DNA of 64,000 bases from Sipunculus nudus (lineage: Eukaryota > Annelida > Sipuncula > Golfingiida > Sipunculidae): assembly GCA_026874595.1 (NCBI GenBank), contig CM049306.1:97023642-97087641 (forward strand). Reading direction: 5' to 3'. This document shows positions 24,619 through 36,792 of this stretch, one piece after another. Position numbers and translations under genes: made by a program. The notes under the pieces are model-generated. The model worked only from the letters and a program-made list of their open reading frames with translations. It had not been told where the DNA came from and ran no database searches. How positions within the stretch are numbered: the first letter of the stretch is position 1; each line of letters starts with the position of its first letter.

Positions 24619-27600
24619 ATGGCTGTGTTAATGCTCAAAGGTACAAATATTTATATTATATGCATATTTACAAACCAACTGAATTGATAATTTTTTTTTT
24701 ATATATTCTATGACATGTAAATCTCACACTTTTTGTACAGCTGCATGAAATATATGTAAGGGACTCCCAATTTTTAGCGAACCTGTGAGCTTATGCGATG
24801 GTGCGGCGTTGTGCGTGGTCTATCGTGCGTCGTCTGTACGTTAACGTTGGCTATCTCAAAAATGGCACAAGCTAGCATCACCAAATTTTTTGCAAATAAT
24901 CAGTCATCTGAAAAACTCTATAAGATTTTGTTTATTTGTTTCTAACTGCATTTTCATAGATTTTAAAGGGAAAAAGCTAAAAAAGCTTTAAAAATCTTCT
25001 CCTACGAAACTGTCCAGCCAAATTGTCCAATATTTCACAGAAATGATCCCTGGAACAATCATTCTCAAGTTTGTTCAAATGGTTCCAATTCAGAGGTTTT
25101 TGGCTGAGTTACAGGAGGTTAAACTTAGTCATCTGTCCAAAAAAGCACACTAAAATTAAAATCTCAGAAACGGCTAGAGCTATAATCACCAAATTTTATA
25201 CCAATGTTTGTCACATATCTCATATCTGAAATTGAGGCATTGGTGGCGCCACCTACATTGATGTGTTTTTTACAAGCGAAAATGTAATTTTAAACTCTTC
25301 TAGCTTATACACGGATTTATGATGAAACTGTTAAGCTGATTGGTTTAAACTTTACAAGAATTATTCTATGGTAGGGTTCTGCCAGTTTTATAAGAATAGA
25401 TTGGGTAAATACAGCTTTAAAAAAAAGCATTGTAGCCAATTGAAAAAGGCTTTCTGTGTTTGAAAACAGATTTGACAAAATGCTGAGTTTCAGCAGCCAA
25501 GTCAAGAGATCACTCAGTAAAACAGGTGTGGTCCAGACATCACCATGGCAACTGACCTTGCTCTGGATGGTGTCTAGACAATGTGTCTAGATATCTAGAC
25601 ACAGCGTCTAGACATCTAGACACAATGTCTAGATGCAGAATTCCCAGGTTATTGGAACTATATCTTTCAACTGTTTGAAAAAACTCGGTTTGCATTTTAA
25701 GCGAATCAGGTTTATCATCAGGTCACATTTGAACTGCTGCGCCCTCATTTTTGGTTGACCTCTGACCTTTCCTCGCTGCCCAGCGTCCATTTGTGCGTCT
25801 GTTTCCACACATAAACCCACATATCTCGGGAACCGTTTGACCGATTGGGCCAAAAATTTTGCTTGTGTATAGATCTCACATAGCTCTTCATCATAGGCAA
25901 AACTGGTGGCACCACTTATGCACAGGGTCCATCTGTTCATCTGCCTTTGGATAAAATCACTCATATCTCAGCAATGGTTTGACTTTCCACCTGAAATTTT
26001 GCAGGTTTATACACCCCGGAGATCTCTCTTGATTTTTTGACAGATGGCACCACCTACATTCAGGTTTACTCTGCAGACATCCAAGCTCATATCTCGTGAA
26101 CCGTTTGACCGATTAGGCCAAAATTTTGCATGTGTATAGATCTCACATAGCTCTTTATCATAGGCAAAACTGGTGGCGCCACCTGCAACCATTTATGCAC
26201 ACCGTCCATCTGTTCATCTGCCTTGGGATAAAATCACTCGTATCTCAGAAGTGGTTTGACTTATCCACCTGAAATTTTGCAGGTTTATACATCCTGGACA
26301 GCTTTCTCAATTTTATGACAGGTGGCACCACCTACATTCACATTTACTCTGCAGACATCCAAGCTCATATCTCGGGAAACGTTTAACTGATTAGGCCAAA
26401 ATTTTGCTTGTGTATAGATCTCACATAGCTCTTCATCATAGGCAAAACTGGTGGTGCCACCTTCAACCACTTATGCACAGCGTCCATCTGTTCATCTGCC
26501 TTGGGATAAAATCACTCATATATCAGCAGTGGTTTGATTTATCCACCTGAAATTTTGCAGGTTTATACATCCTGGACAATTTTTTTCGATTTTATGATAG
26601 GTGGCACCACCTACATTCACGTTTACTCTGCAGACATCCATGCTAATATGCAACACATCTCACTCTATTCCCCTTGCCACTTAATCCATGCCTCACTTCA
26701 CCCGTCCCACTCTGATTTCTGCGGATACACATAGTTGCTTGTCGACTACCCATATTCTAGTTTTAAAATGTCCTAGTCTGAAACTTGCAGGTCTGAAAAG
26801 TCCATTTTGCTGAAATCATAATGACTAAGGTATATATGCAGGACTTAAGAGGATCAATATCAAATCTTAAAAATAAACCTCCATTCATACTCCCAAACTT
26901 TGCACAGGTTTGCATTAGGCCTGTAGGCCTTGTTATTTCTTTTTATAACGTTACCATTAGATGCTTAAACCACAACAGTAGCTGTGTAGTCTGTATGTAT
27001 GACTACTGGTACTACATTTTGATTTATATTTTACCAGGAGTAGCAGGGCTGGCAGCAGTGGGGACAGGAGCTGTTATCTTTGATGTTTACAGCAGGAAGG
27101 TGTCCAAAGAACAGTCCTTCAGTGATGCATTCAAACATTATGCTATCATCAGGGGTATGGGTTACATGGGCAAGCAGATGTTTAAAAAGCTTGATCGGGA
27201 CACCTATGATTTGACATACATTCAGGAGAGCCTGCTTGAAAGAAGAATCAAAGATTGCAAAAACACAGCATATGGTTTAGACCATAATTTTAAGGACATA
27301 GAAACACGGGAGGACTTTGTTAAGATACACCCCCTCACCAGGTATGATCACTACAAGCCTTACGTACAGAGGATCGCCCAAGGTGAAGAGAATGTCATGA
27401 GTAAAGATCGACCTTCAATATTGGCCTTGACCTCTGGTACCTCAGGTCAAAGCAGCATGATACCCATGTTGCCTCAGCAGTCGTCATTCTTTTTTGCACA
27501 AGGGATAGCAGCTTTATTCCACTTAATGTTAAATGCATTTCCTGGTATGTCAAATCTGCAGAAGGACCTGAAATTTTTCTACACACCACAGGAGAGGGTT

Positions 27601-30600
27601 TCAGAAGGTGGGATACCTGTGGGACCAAACTCTTCCTCTCCAAAGAACTCTAAAGGTGCTCTCCATATGTACTCTACTCCTCTCTCAGGGTTTGATATAT
27701 TAGATGAGCCATCTGCTCAATATGTCCATTTACTGTTTGCCTTAAAGGATCAGAACTTGGGGATAATAGAAGCAAACTTTGCTTCACTCATTTATAATGG
27801 TTTCAGAGCTCTTGAACAAAGTTGGGAACAGCTTGTGACAGATATAGAAAATGGGAATGTTAGTTACCATTTGAAAGTAAGTGAAGAAATAAGGGCAAAT
27901 CTCAACAAATTACTGAAAGCAGACCCAGAAAGGGCTGCACAATTAAGGCAAGAATTTGAGAAAGGCTTTGACGGAATTGCCAAACGGATTTGGCCCAAGT
28001 GCTACTTGATACTGTGTGTTGACACTGGTTCCTTTGACCTTTATGGAAAATATCTGAGGGAAAAAGTTTGCAAAGGGATCCCTTTGTACTCCCCATTATA
28101 TGCAGCTACTGAAGGACTGATTGGTTTGAATATTGATCCACTAGCTGGGAAAAGAGAATACTTGCTGGTCCCCAGAGCTATGTTCTTCGAGTTCATACCA
28201 ATATCAGAGACTGAGAAAGACCAGCCAAAGACACTTTTTATGGATCAGGTGAGGCTTATTGTTAAACTGGAGACTTATTTTCATTCTGTATCAAAAATAC
28301 TAACCATATAGGGTTATGCACAGTGTCTGTGTCAGGGCAGCCTCTATGTTCTCATTAAGCCTGAAAGTTAAGTAAGGTATTCCTCCTAATTGATAACTTC
28401 AGTCATATCAACATTTTGTTCTTCACTTTAACAAGGTTGTAAAATGATCTTTCATATCGTTATTAGATGTGTTTTTTATTCTTATATTTTACCCTTGGAC
28501 CAAGGGCCTTGGTGTGAAAATGAAATTATGTTGACAAAGGTACAACATTTTCTTTCTCGTGAGAATATCAGCTTGACTTTGGTTGTCGCTTCTGTGGCTC
28601 AGGGGTAGAACACAGGTCTCAAAGCTGGGAGACTGTGAGTTCGAATCTCAGCCAAGGTGGTGAAATTTTTCACAGTCAGCCCCCACCCAGGATAAGCTCT
28701 CTGAAGGCTTATTGGGGAAGCTTCTCAATTGGGGCAATTATGCACAAAGGGCCTGCAGGTGCAGCAGTCACCAGGCCTGGTTAATGCCAGGATATAAAAC
28801 GAGAGGAAGCGTATGAAACTGCCTTGTCACACAATCAGAAACCAGAATGGAATTCTGCAGATGTACATATAGGTATTTAAATTAGCATTTAAAAATAGGA
28901 GGTGGTTTCCTCCACACAAAAAGATTTTTAAAAAAAATAGTTTGTGGCTGTTAGATGACCAATTTAGATTTGATGACATCATGTTAATGATTCAATATTT
29001 CTTCATTTTTACAGGTAAAACAGAATGAAGTTTATGAGTTAGTCATCACCAACTTGAGTGGGCTGTTTCGCTATAGATTTGGAGATGTGGTTCGGATCAG
29101 TGGCTTTTATAATGAGTGTCCAAAAGTTCAGTTTCTGTACAGGTACTGCAACTTAACTATTCCTTAACTAAGAAATTAAGTGAATTTGGGAACAAAAAAT
29201 AATTTAACAAAATTGCATTTACAATGTCTTGATCTTTCTGATGTTATAATAACTACTGCTAGCAGAGGTGGATTGGATATATAGATATATATATTCACTG
29301 ATGTATTTGCAAATCAGTCTTGTCAGAATGAACAGCCACTGGTTGAAAAAAAATATAAACTTCAAATGATACCACAGAGGTCATTCATTACTTTTTTGTT
29401 TCATTAAAGCTTGTATTTAAATAAAAATATGTAAAAGACATTCAAACTCTCTGACTTGTATTTCAGACAAGGCCAGTTGCTAAATGTACGAGGTGAGAAG
29501 ACATCAGAGCGCACTTTCTACGGAGCTGTACTGGGTGCCTCTAAAAAGTGGGGTCAAAAGAGACTGGTTGATTACTGCTGTGTTGATAGTGTGGTCATGG
29601 ATACTACCACAGGTAAGCAATATCTCTGGTTGGTATTACAAGTACCAAGGTTGAACATGAGCAAATTAAGGGATTTGTAAATATCTTTTCATTGAGGAAT
29701 CAGTTGGGACCCATGACAGGTATATTTTGTGCAATTCATTCAAATTTTGATAATTTAGTTAATACAGATCTTTATTCTTGTGAACCTGACACAAGTAAAA
29801 ACTGTATACATGGACACAACTTACAGAAAAACGTTCAATTCCATGATCATTTAGCAAGCTAGTGTTTGATTTTTATCTTGAACTTGGAACCTGGCTGTTA
29901 TTTCATCATTGAACAGGAAATGTTTGTCAGAACACTTGACACACCTTTCTAGTCCCAATGCCCACCTAATGTAGTTTTTCTTTTTAATATCAAAAGTGTG
30001 ATGGTTTCTGCACTGAAAAAAATCTGTTTTAATTACATATATTTGCAACCACCCTAAGTGTGCCTTTTCATACATGCGGATTTTCACCCGCGCAGGACCC
30101 GCGCGGGTCCCCGCATGCGAAGAGTCCCTTTCCATATGTGCGGGTCCCCGCATGCGGGTGACCCATTAGTTTGAATAAACACATGCACTAATAATCATAA
30201 TTTCTAAAATTTTAGTGTAATATCTTAAGAAAATATTCAGTGTAAACATTTATACTAACTGATGAGGCAGATTGGAGCGGATTAATATCGTATCTCACCA
30301 GCCAGGCTTAAATGGTGGCTATTTCCTGTCACACTCTAACTAGAGCTGGTCCCGGGCCGTATCTCAATGAAGAATAGTCGTATATTTTTTTAATGCAATT
30401 AAATAAGCTCTATCAGCTCCTTTTTCTTTTCAAATACAAGGACACATGCCTGCTACTGATATATACATGTAGCTTCCGCATGTGGGCCCCCACAGAAATC
30501 CAACACTGCTGGATCCGCATGCGGGACCCGCGCGGGTGCCCGCACGTATGGAAAGGCGACAGTGATAACACACTTGTTGGATTTCAACCGTGCGGGACCC

Positions 30601-31955
30601 GCGTGGGTCCCGCGCGGGGCCCCGCATGTATGGAAAGGCACCCTAACAATTATGACCACTTTTCTTGGTCCTAAATATATGATCTAGGTAACTTAGATTT
30701 TCACAATACAACCACCTGCAAAATATGTCCACTTTGGTCAGTCCCAAAGGTGGCTGTAATTGTTGGGATCCACTGTATGTAATTAGGTTTGGCTTATTTG
30801 ATGTACATCATTGTTTACTTAAAGACAAAGTGGATAGCAAGCAGATTCTTGTGTCATAACCTTGTCAATATCAAGAATTCATTCATTTTGTAAAGAACAA
30901 TGTACATTTCACACCTGATATCTTTACAGGGAAGAAGACCACGTGTCCTCAGTACCACATATTTGTAGAGCTGGAAGACGGAGAGAAACTCAACCAAGAG
31001 GAGAAGGCAGAGGTAACATTAGTAGTTCAGGTCTTGATTATCAGAATGGGATTTGCCTACTGCATTTATAAATACCTGTATAAGAAATATGTCTCTAATA
31101 ATTGGTATTTCACCATGTTAGTTTAGCACTTTTAAACAGATGTGTAAGCTCTAATGATAGGTGTTCATGTCCTCAAGCCAGCCAGTACCTTGATTTTTTT
31201 TACAAAGATTCTTTTGATTGTCATACAGATCAAGGGAAGAGGTGCATGGAAGCTAAAATTATCACTTTATTAAATATCTTTCTCATTTAAATATCTGGTG
31301 TCCTTGATTAAGGAGTTATTTGATAAAGGTATTGTGCATCATGATCTTTGGATATGTATTGTTGAATTCTTACATAGATAGCACTACCCTTGATCAACAT
31401 TCTTTAAATAGGTAATATCTTGTGAAGCATCACATGCTTATAATAGTTATAAATGTGGATGTCACCAAGTTATTGTATAAAAAGCACAGTAATTTGATTT
31501 TATACTTTTTAAGTTTTGGATATATGTGCAAAGAACTCTGTATACTCTTGAAAGCAAGTCATTGTTAGAGTAACACCTGGATTCATCTTGAAAGTTTAAC
31601 CTAAAGCAGGCATGTCCGTTTCTTCTGTTTTGAGTATAATAGTTCACCAGCATAAGCTGCCATTTAAGGAATTTTGTCCATCCAAGTAACCAAATAATGT
31701 TAAAACTACAATGCAGCCTACTTTATGTTACAGGTTGATCATACTTTGTGTGAGCAGTCATTCGTGTATGACTCTTTCCGTAAGAAGAACAGTATCAGTG
31801 CCATGGAAGTGTATACTGTCCAGAAGGGGACTTTCCAGAAGCTCAGACAGTTAATGGTCCAGCATACCGACGCCACGTCCAACCAGTTCAAGGTGCCGCG
31901 TGTGGTCCGGAAGCCTGAAGCTGTAAAACTAATGCTGAATAATGTGTTAAACTAA
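24619..31955 (+). CDS. GHDC: GH3 domain-containing protein, 6 coding exons
   Basis: Exons are 24619-24640, 27038-28248, 29015-29142, 29467-29612, 30930-31012 and 31734-31955. All junctions have GT/AG borders and consistent phase, giving 603 residues. Residues 1-25 (MAVLMLKGVAGLAAVGTGAV) form a hydrophobic signal anchor. LALTSGTSG at about 136-144 is the phosphate-binding loop of the acyl-adenylate GH3 fold. YAATEG, SGLFRYRFGDVVRI and GEKTSE are further family motifs. Plant GH3 enzymes conjugate amino acids to auxin or jasmonate; animal GHDC is a relative whose substrate is not established. The start exon is only 22 coding bases; it was chosen because its phase fits and it restores the hydrophobic N-terminus. 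The open frame running upstream of 27038 overlaps a repeat terminus and is not exonic. Human GHDC is about 530 residues. Confidence 0.9.
24771..26934 (+). mobile_element. Helentron-like repeat family 3, complete copy in GHDC intron 1
   Basis: Starts TTTTTAGCGAACCTGTGAGC and ends GCACAGGTTTGCATTAGGCC then TGTAGGCCTTGTT. The ends are inverted (AACCTGTG / CACAGGTT) and the last bases can form an AGGCCT stem-loop. From 25630 to 26640 the interior is a tandem array with a period near 277 bases (CAYMGYGTCCATCTGTTCAT recurs near 25925, 26200 and 26478). Each period is made of two half units, each marked by GGTGGYRCCACC. It has no coding capacity. Confidence 0.65.
25573..25633. repeat. Cluster of TCTAGA palindromes
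   Basis: The palindrome TCTAGA or its core occurs about seven times in 61 bases, separated by CAATGTG, TA, CACAGCG, CA and CACAATG. The cluster can fold back on itself. It lies inside the family 3 element, just before its 277-base array. Confidence 0.8.
28586..28880 (+). repeat. tRNA-derived SINE
   Basis: Has an A box in TGTGGCTCAGGGGTAGAACA and a B box in GAGTTCGAATCTCAGCC, as in a tRNA gene, followed by an unrelated body (GCCCCCACCCAGGATAAGCT, GGCCTGGTTAATGCCAGGAT). The same body occurs reversed at 43035-43370, so this is a dispersed SINE and not a functional tRNA. It lies in GHDC intron 2. Confidence 0.8.
30057..30643. mobile_element. GC-rich inverted-repeat element in GHDC intron 4
   Basis: About 585 bases bounded by GTGCCTTTTCATACATGCGG at the left and CCGCATGTATGGAAAGGCAC at the right. 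Just inside both ends are clusters of CCCGCGCGGG, CCCGCATGCGGG and related GC-only words, in sharp contrast to the AT-rich surroundings. The end word CCTTTCCATAY is repeated internally near 30128 and 30549. ACCCTAA flanks both ends and could be the target duplication. No coding sequence was recognised. Superfamily unassigned. Confidence 0.75.
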
Positions 31956-33011
31956 TATACCACCATCGACTGTCATCATCTGGTCCAAGGCTCAGGCCAA
32001 AGCTGTCTGATACAGGACCATTGATTAGAATAAATTTAAAATATTTTGCTAAATATAATGTCTAAGGGAATGTTGGATTATTTAAGGCTCCAGGGGGCCA
32101 AAAGTCTTGCAAGAATAATGCTTTGCAACCCTTTATAGTAATACTGTACATGCATAGCTTTGCTGATACAAAATTTGATAAACAGCAGTTTGCCAAATCA
32201 ATTTAATAGACTATCAGTTAGTGTGTTTGTCTGTGTGACAATAATTTACAATCCCTGCTTTCATAATCATATATTTTCATACAAAATAAACATCATACTC
32301 ATTTGAGATCATTTCATTGTGAATAAAAAATTCAAAAGTCCATTTGTGTCAAATATATTGACTTAAAATATATGGATTTACTGGACAAGTAAATAATTAT
32401 GAACATTGATATGATTTATGCCTTATAAATATTATTAGACATTTACAGTCCTCATTATTATGTGTATTACTGATTGCTGGCCTTCAATGAATTGTTTTAT
32501 TATCCATAAGTGTTGTTTATACACATGGTAGAGCCAGACTTATCGTAAAACTTGGGGCCACATACTTCCATGTGTACGCATAGTATTAGGTTGTACATAC
32601 GGTGCACTACATTAAGTACACACAGAAACAGATCTTTGTACTTTGTTTGCAGTGGCTTTAAATATTTCTTGTTTGATTTCATATGAGATTTAAGACTCCA
32701 TTCAAACCATTTCTGATTGTCCTCACAGGTTTTGTTTTAAAGGCAAATGCATGCACGGTCTGTCTTCAACAAATTACAGCTGACATGCTAGAATACAAAT
32801 ATTGATATGAGTCAACACCAACAAGTTTATGAAAAATAAATAATTTACTCCAAAACATGACCTTTACAAAAATGCCTACTACAGGTTCACCATTTGAACT
32901 GCCTGTACACGTATGTAGATTTCAATATATGTCAGTCCTGCATGAAATGACTCAACCAGTTTTTCAGGTTTAGTCACCCACATATTTGGAAAGGCACTTT
33001 TTTAGAAAATA
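31956..33011. other. Gap between convergent GHDC and SETMAR-like genes
   Basis: Probably the 3' untranslated regions of both genes. AATAAA at 32285-32290 (plus) suits GHDC. TTTATT at 32496-32501, which is AATAAA on the minus strand, suits the SET gene. No other feature was recognised. Confidence 0.5.
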
Positions 33012-35453
33012 TTAAAACAATGATGAATCAAATGGCAAAGTCTTTTTACAGCTTTCACTTTCACAGAAGCAGACCTTGTACTTCTTGGACTCCCCAGACT
33101 GTTCTATGATATCATATTGTCCTGTTTGTGGCAGGCTGTTAAAATGTGATCCCAAGCCAGAGTAGTCAAATGTTAATTCCTCATTTGCAGAAATGTGTCT
33201 CTTTGTGAATAGAGCCAGTTTAGGGACTGGATTGTCTACTCTCACTGGTATCATAGTAAGATTAGGATCACAAGAATGATTGATAAAGCGAGCAGCATTT
33301 CCAAATGGCCCAGCATCGATACAGGTAGTCACTGTTTGACCACCAGATAAGTGTTCCAGTAAAGTAATGATATAATTATCATCTTCACTCCCTTGCTTCT
33401 GACTTCGCATTTTTGCTTCAGTTTTACTTATCACTTCCCCAGCATATTCACACACAAATGTTTTGGGTTCAATATCATTTGCTGCTTTAAGTCCAAATCC
33501 TTTCTTGGCTGTTTTGAATACAATAACACCAACTCCCAGTCCATTCTGTACAACTCTATGTGAACAGTGAGATGGACAGCTACAAGAACTATTGCATTCA
33601 TATACAGGCATCTGTTGATCCAGAGTTCCCAGTCTCATTTCATGAGTATATACAGGACCAAATCTTTGAATACATGTACAGTCCTCTTTGCAGCTGTCTA
33701 GGCATGTGCACCCCATGAACTTGACTTCGAAATCTTTCTTTTCTGAAGACTTGCCTGGTATGTTTCTGGTAACGTACTGAAAATCAGAAAACTTTGTGTT
33801 ATATTCACAACATAAATACAGCTCTGCTCCATTATTGGAACATGTAATAAGAAAATTACAATCTTAAAACAAATTTGCATCTTAAACTTGAGATGCCAAT
33901 TCTTTGCCCATTCCATAAGAAAAGGGATTTTGCCCTAATATTAAGAGCATGGTAGGTAGGTAGGTATTTTTTTTTATTTCTGAAAACCGGATAATGCTGC
34001 TTCTTTGTAATTTGTTTGTGACAATCCTCATGTGGAGCGTGGTGGTGCAATGGTTAAGGCACTGGACTTGTGACCACAAGGTTGTTGGTTTGAATTCCAT
34101 TCAGACAACCATCCTCACTAAGAATCATGGCCAAAGTCTTTACCACAAGGGTGCATTCTCTCCTACCAGGAGTGATTGGTACTGATCATGCATGGGCGAC
34201 AGGCAGAATGCAGAATGGATTATAACCCTATTGCAACTACAAGATGTGTGTTGGGGTGTATGCTCCCAAGGGAAGTAAGAAAGCTACAAGAATGAACAGG
34301 CCCCAGGTCAGGAAGGCAAAGTGTAAAGTCAGATGAGACTCTCACAGGGTGATATCGGACTACACCATTAAATCTTTAAACCGTTACCTAATGTTTTCAG
34401 AAAAATTATGACCACACCCACTTTTTAACATCTCTTGGGATTCACCAAAACAACAGATTATTCAAGCCGAAATATATATAAGTTAAGATTTTGGGGTAGT
34501 GACATTACTTACTTAATGTATGAAACATTATAGAAGGCCAGCTGGAACTATTTCCAATATTTGTTCATCTCACCTAGAATTACATTGCATCAGTTTTAAA
34601 GCCAGCTATTTACCTATCTTTTCAGTTGAATTAATGTGATTTCTGGCTTACCTTCCATACATATAAATAGACTGCAAGTAATCCTGTTAAGAAAAGTTCT
34701 TATAATGTCTCTGTGACAGATGTGTGAGGTTGTTTGTCAACAGCTGTTAGTTACAGTTAATAAACACGTATGTGCCAATGTTGACAAACAGAAAAACCAT
34801 GTTACCTAAGGTGGTTGGCCATATATATGCAGATGTTGAAGGGTCCCTGTTGCAAATACCCTTTGCAAATTTTTTGTTTGTCACCAGATATCCTTGTTAA
34901 ATATTTTTGCCCCCCACATGTTATAATAAATTCATGTTGATAATTATAAACAAATTGAACAGCCTGTGTTGCGTATGATCTGCATTTCTGAGCCTATTTT
35001 TATTCAAAGTTTAAGGGATTCTCTTAGTTAACGTTTATACAGTAATAGTCAATCTCTTGATCCAAGTGTCCTATGCTAGACCTGATGGACGGCTAGAGAT
35101 GGACTAATACAATAACAGATGTCCGATAGGCCCCTAAATTTAAGGAGGCTTAAGAAGTTAAGTAAAAATTGATATACAAATTATATCTTTAAGTTTTTAT
35201 TTCAGTAATCAGTTGTCAAGTCTAAGCCTAAGGTCCACAACTAAGTAAATTTCGTTTGTCTATTAGCAGAACAAATGTTCAATCTTCTTCCGGGCAAAAT
35301 CAACTGAACTATGACTAAACCTGTATATTTATCCTGTACCTGGAAAGACTTGATTTGTTTGACCAGCTGACTTTCTTCCTCGGCTAAAATAACTGCACTT
35401 TTCTCCAAGCCCCCCGATAGATCCCGAGGATCAAAATGTGTATTGCTCATCAT
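33012..35453 (-). CDS. SETMAR: SETMAR-type histone-lysine methyltransferase, 2 exons, no transposase
   Basis: Exon 1 is 35453-35340 and exon 2 is 33776-33012, joined in phase 0 with GT/AG borders, giving 292 residues. A pre-SET zinc cluster has nine cysteines (MGCTCLDSCKEDCTC and ECNSSCSCPSHC). The SET domain follows with KKGFGLKA, FVCEYAGEV, NHSCDPNL and LTFDYSG, then a post-SET CFCESESC and the ending LPFDSSLF. This matches the SET part of human SETMAR (NHSCEPN, LPFDSSL). The family methylates histone H3. The SET motifs are intact, so activity is plausible. In primates the SET gene is fused to a mariner transposase; here the frame ends at LPFDSSLF with no fusion. The first in-frame ATG pair is at 35453 and 35450; either may start translation. 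Confidence 0.9.
34024..34376 (+). repeat. tRNA-derived SINE of a second type
   Basis: Starts GGAGCGTGGTGGTGCAATGG with an A-box TGGTTAAGGCACTGG and a B-box-like GGTTTGAATTCC, then an unrelated tail to AAATCTTTAAACC. It lies in the single intron of the SETMAR-like gene, opposite to it. Not a functional tRNA because the acceptor and T stems do not close. Confidence 0.75.
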
Positions 35454-35867
35454 TCTCGCTTATGTGGGAAACAGAAAACAGTTTTGTGTAGTTTTTGAAG
35501 GGTGTTCTCTCCTACTGTCAGATGGTCTTTTCCTGTCATCTGAGCATGTGGTTTGTTTACAACGTAACATCTCTGAATATCGCTCAGGAGTTTCGTCCCG
35601 TACAAACTCGCCTGTGAGCTTACCGTGAGAACAAGGCTCCATGGGCACTCGGGCATATATATATTATCGGGTTGCTAAGCCTTATACTGTAGTCCAGATA
35701 AAAACCATATATACGGAGGAAGGCATATCAGTGGTCTTCCATCATGTTGCATTCTTGTCGTGGTAAACAGCCTATTATCCTAAATTAGGCTGCGAATGAT
35801 GAATTAACACAAAGTAATAGCCTATATATATACTTAATTATTGTGCTTACAATCCGAAGTGAAACTC

Positions 35868-36720
35868 GGGACACACTGAAACCCGGGCCCAACTGGAAAA
35901 ACCCGGGCCCAATTAAACACTGACCCTTACGTAATAGAAACAATCCTGAAATTGAGCTAATCATGAAGACTGGGTCTAACCCTTCCCAAACAAATAAAAA
36001 TTTTGGTGATAATTCGTATTTTTAGTGCTGAATTATAACTTTTAATAAGGGTCAAATTACTTCAATTTGGGGCCGTCAGAAAACCCGGGCCCAATAAAAA
36101 CGGCCTTATAATTCGTGTTCTATGCGAATATTTCACATTTTCCAATTGATTTTAATAGAATGGACAGTACTTTAACCATAGTTACCAAAAATGTGACTAA
36201 AATTGGGTAAATTACGACGATTCTTAACTGTAACATATATGGTCCGCCGTACCGACAATTTTCCGGTAATACGTCTCCCAGGCATTTACACTCGATAACA
36301 AATGAATTTTTTTTACATATTACGACTCGTTACGTTAGATTAGACTATCCTCTGACCGTACACGAAATTTAAAACGTAAAATATTCCGAATCACCAGCGT
36401 TTATTACGCTACTTTGGATGGTCGCATGAAAGGCTAATTTAACTCACCGTGTACCTTTACCGGGCCTAAATCGTCACAGATCTTAAACGCTACAAAGCTT
36501 GGATTTTTTAAAATTTGATGTGTTAATGATAAAGAAAATATGCTCCTGTAACTGATGCACTTTATTTTTTGCCGTACTCTTGATCAGCTTTTTTAGATGA
36601 AAGGGCTGCAATGAGCGACCAATTTAAAAAGTTGTTATGGAAAAAAAAAAGCATAGTTACTCCGTTTCTGAAGCAGAAGCATTACCAAGACTATAATCTC
36701 TTAAGAATGATTTTTTGGTT

Positions 36721-36792
<72 letters not shown>

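Noticed and set aside
25629-26470. Open frames on the minus strand repeating ATSFAYDEELCEIYTQAKF
   Set aside because: They read through the 277-base family 3 array. The repetition reflects DNA repeats, not a protein family.
26821-27037. Upstream extension of the long GHDC open frame to an ATG at 26821
   Set aside because: It covers the terminus of a repeat element (GCACAGGTTTGCATTAGGCC at 26902). A phase-matched splice from 24640 to 27038 gives a sensible hydrophobic N-terminus instead.
28600-28670. tRNA gene suggested by A and B boxes
   Set aside because: The boxes belong to a SINE whose unrelated body recurs at 43035-43370. The cloverleaf stems do not close.
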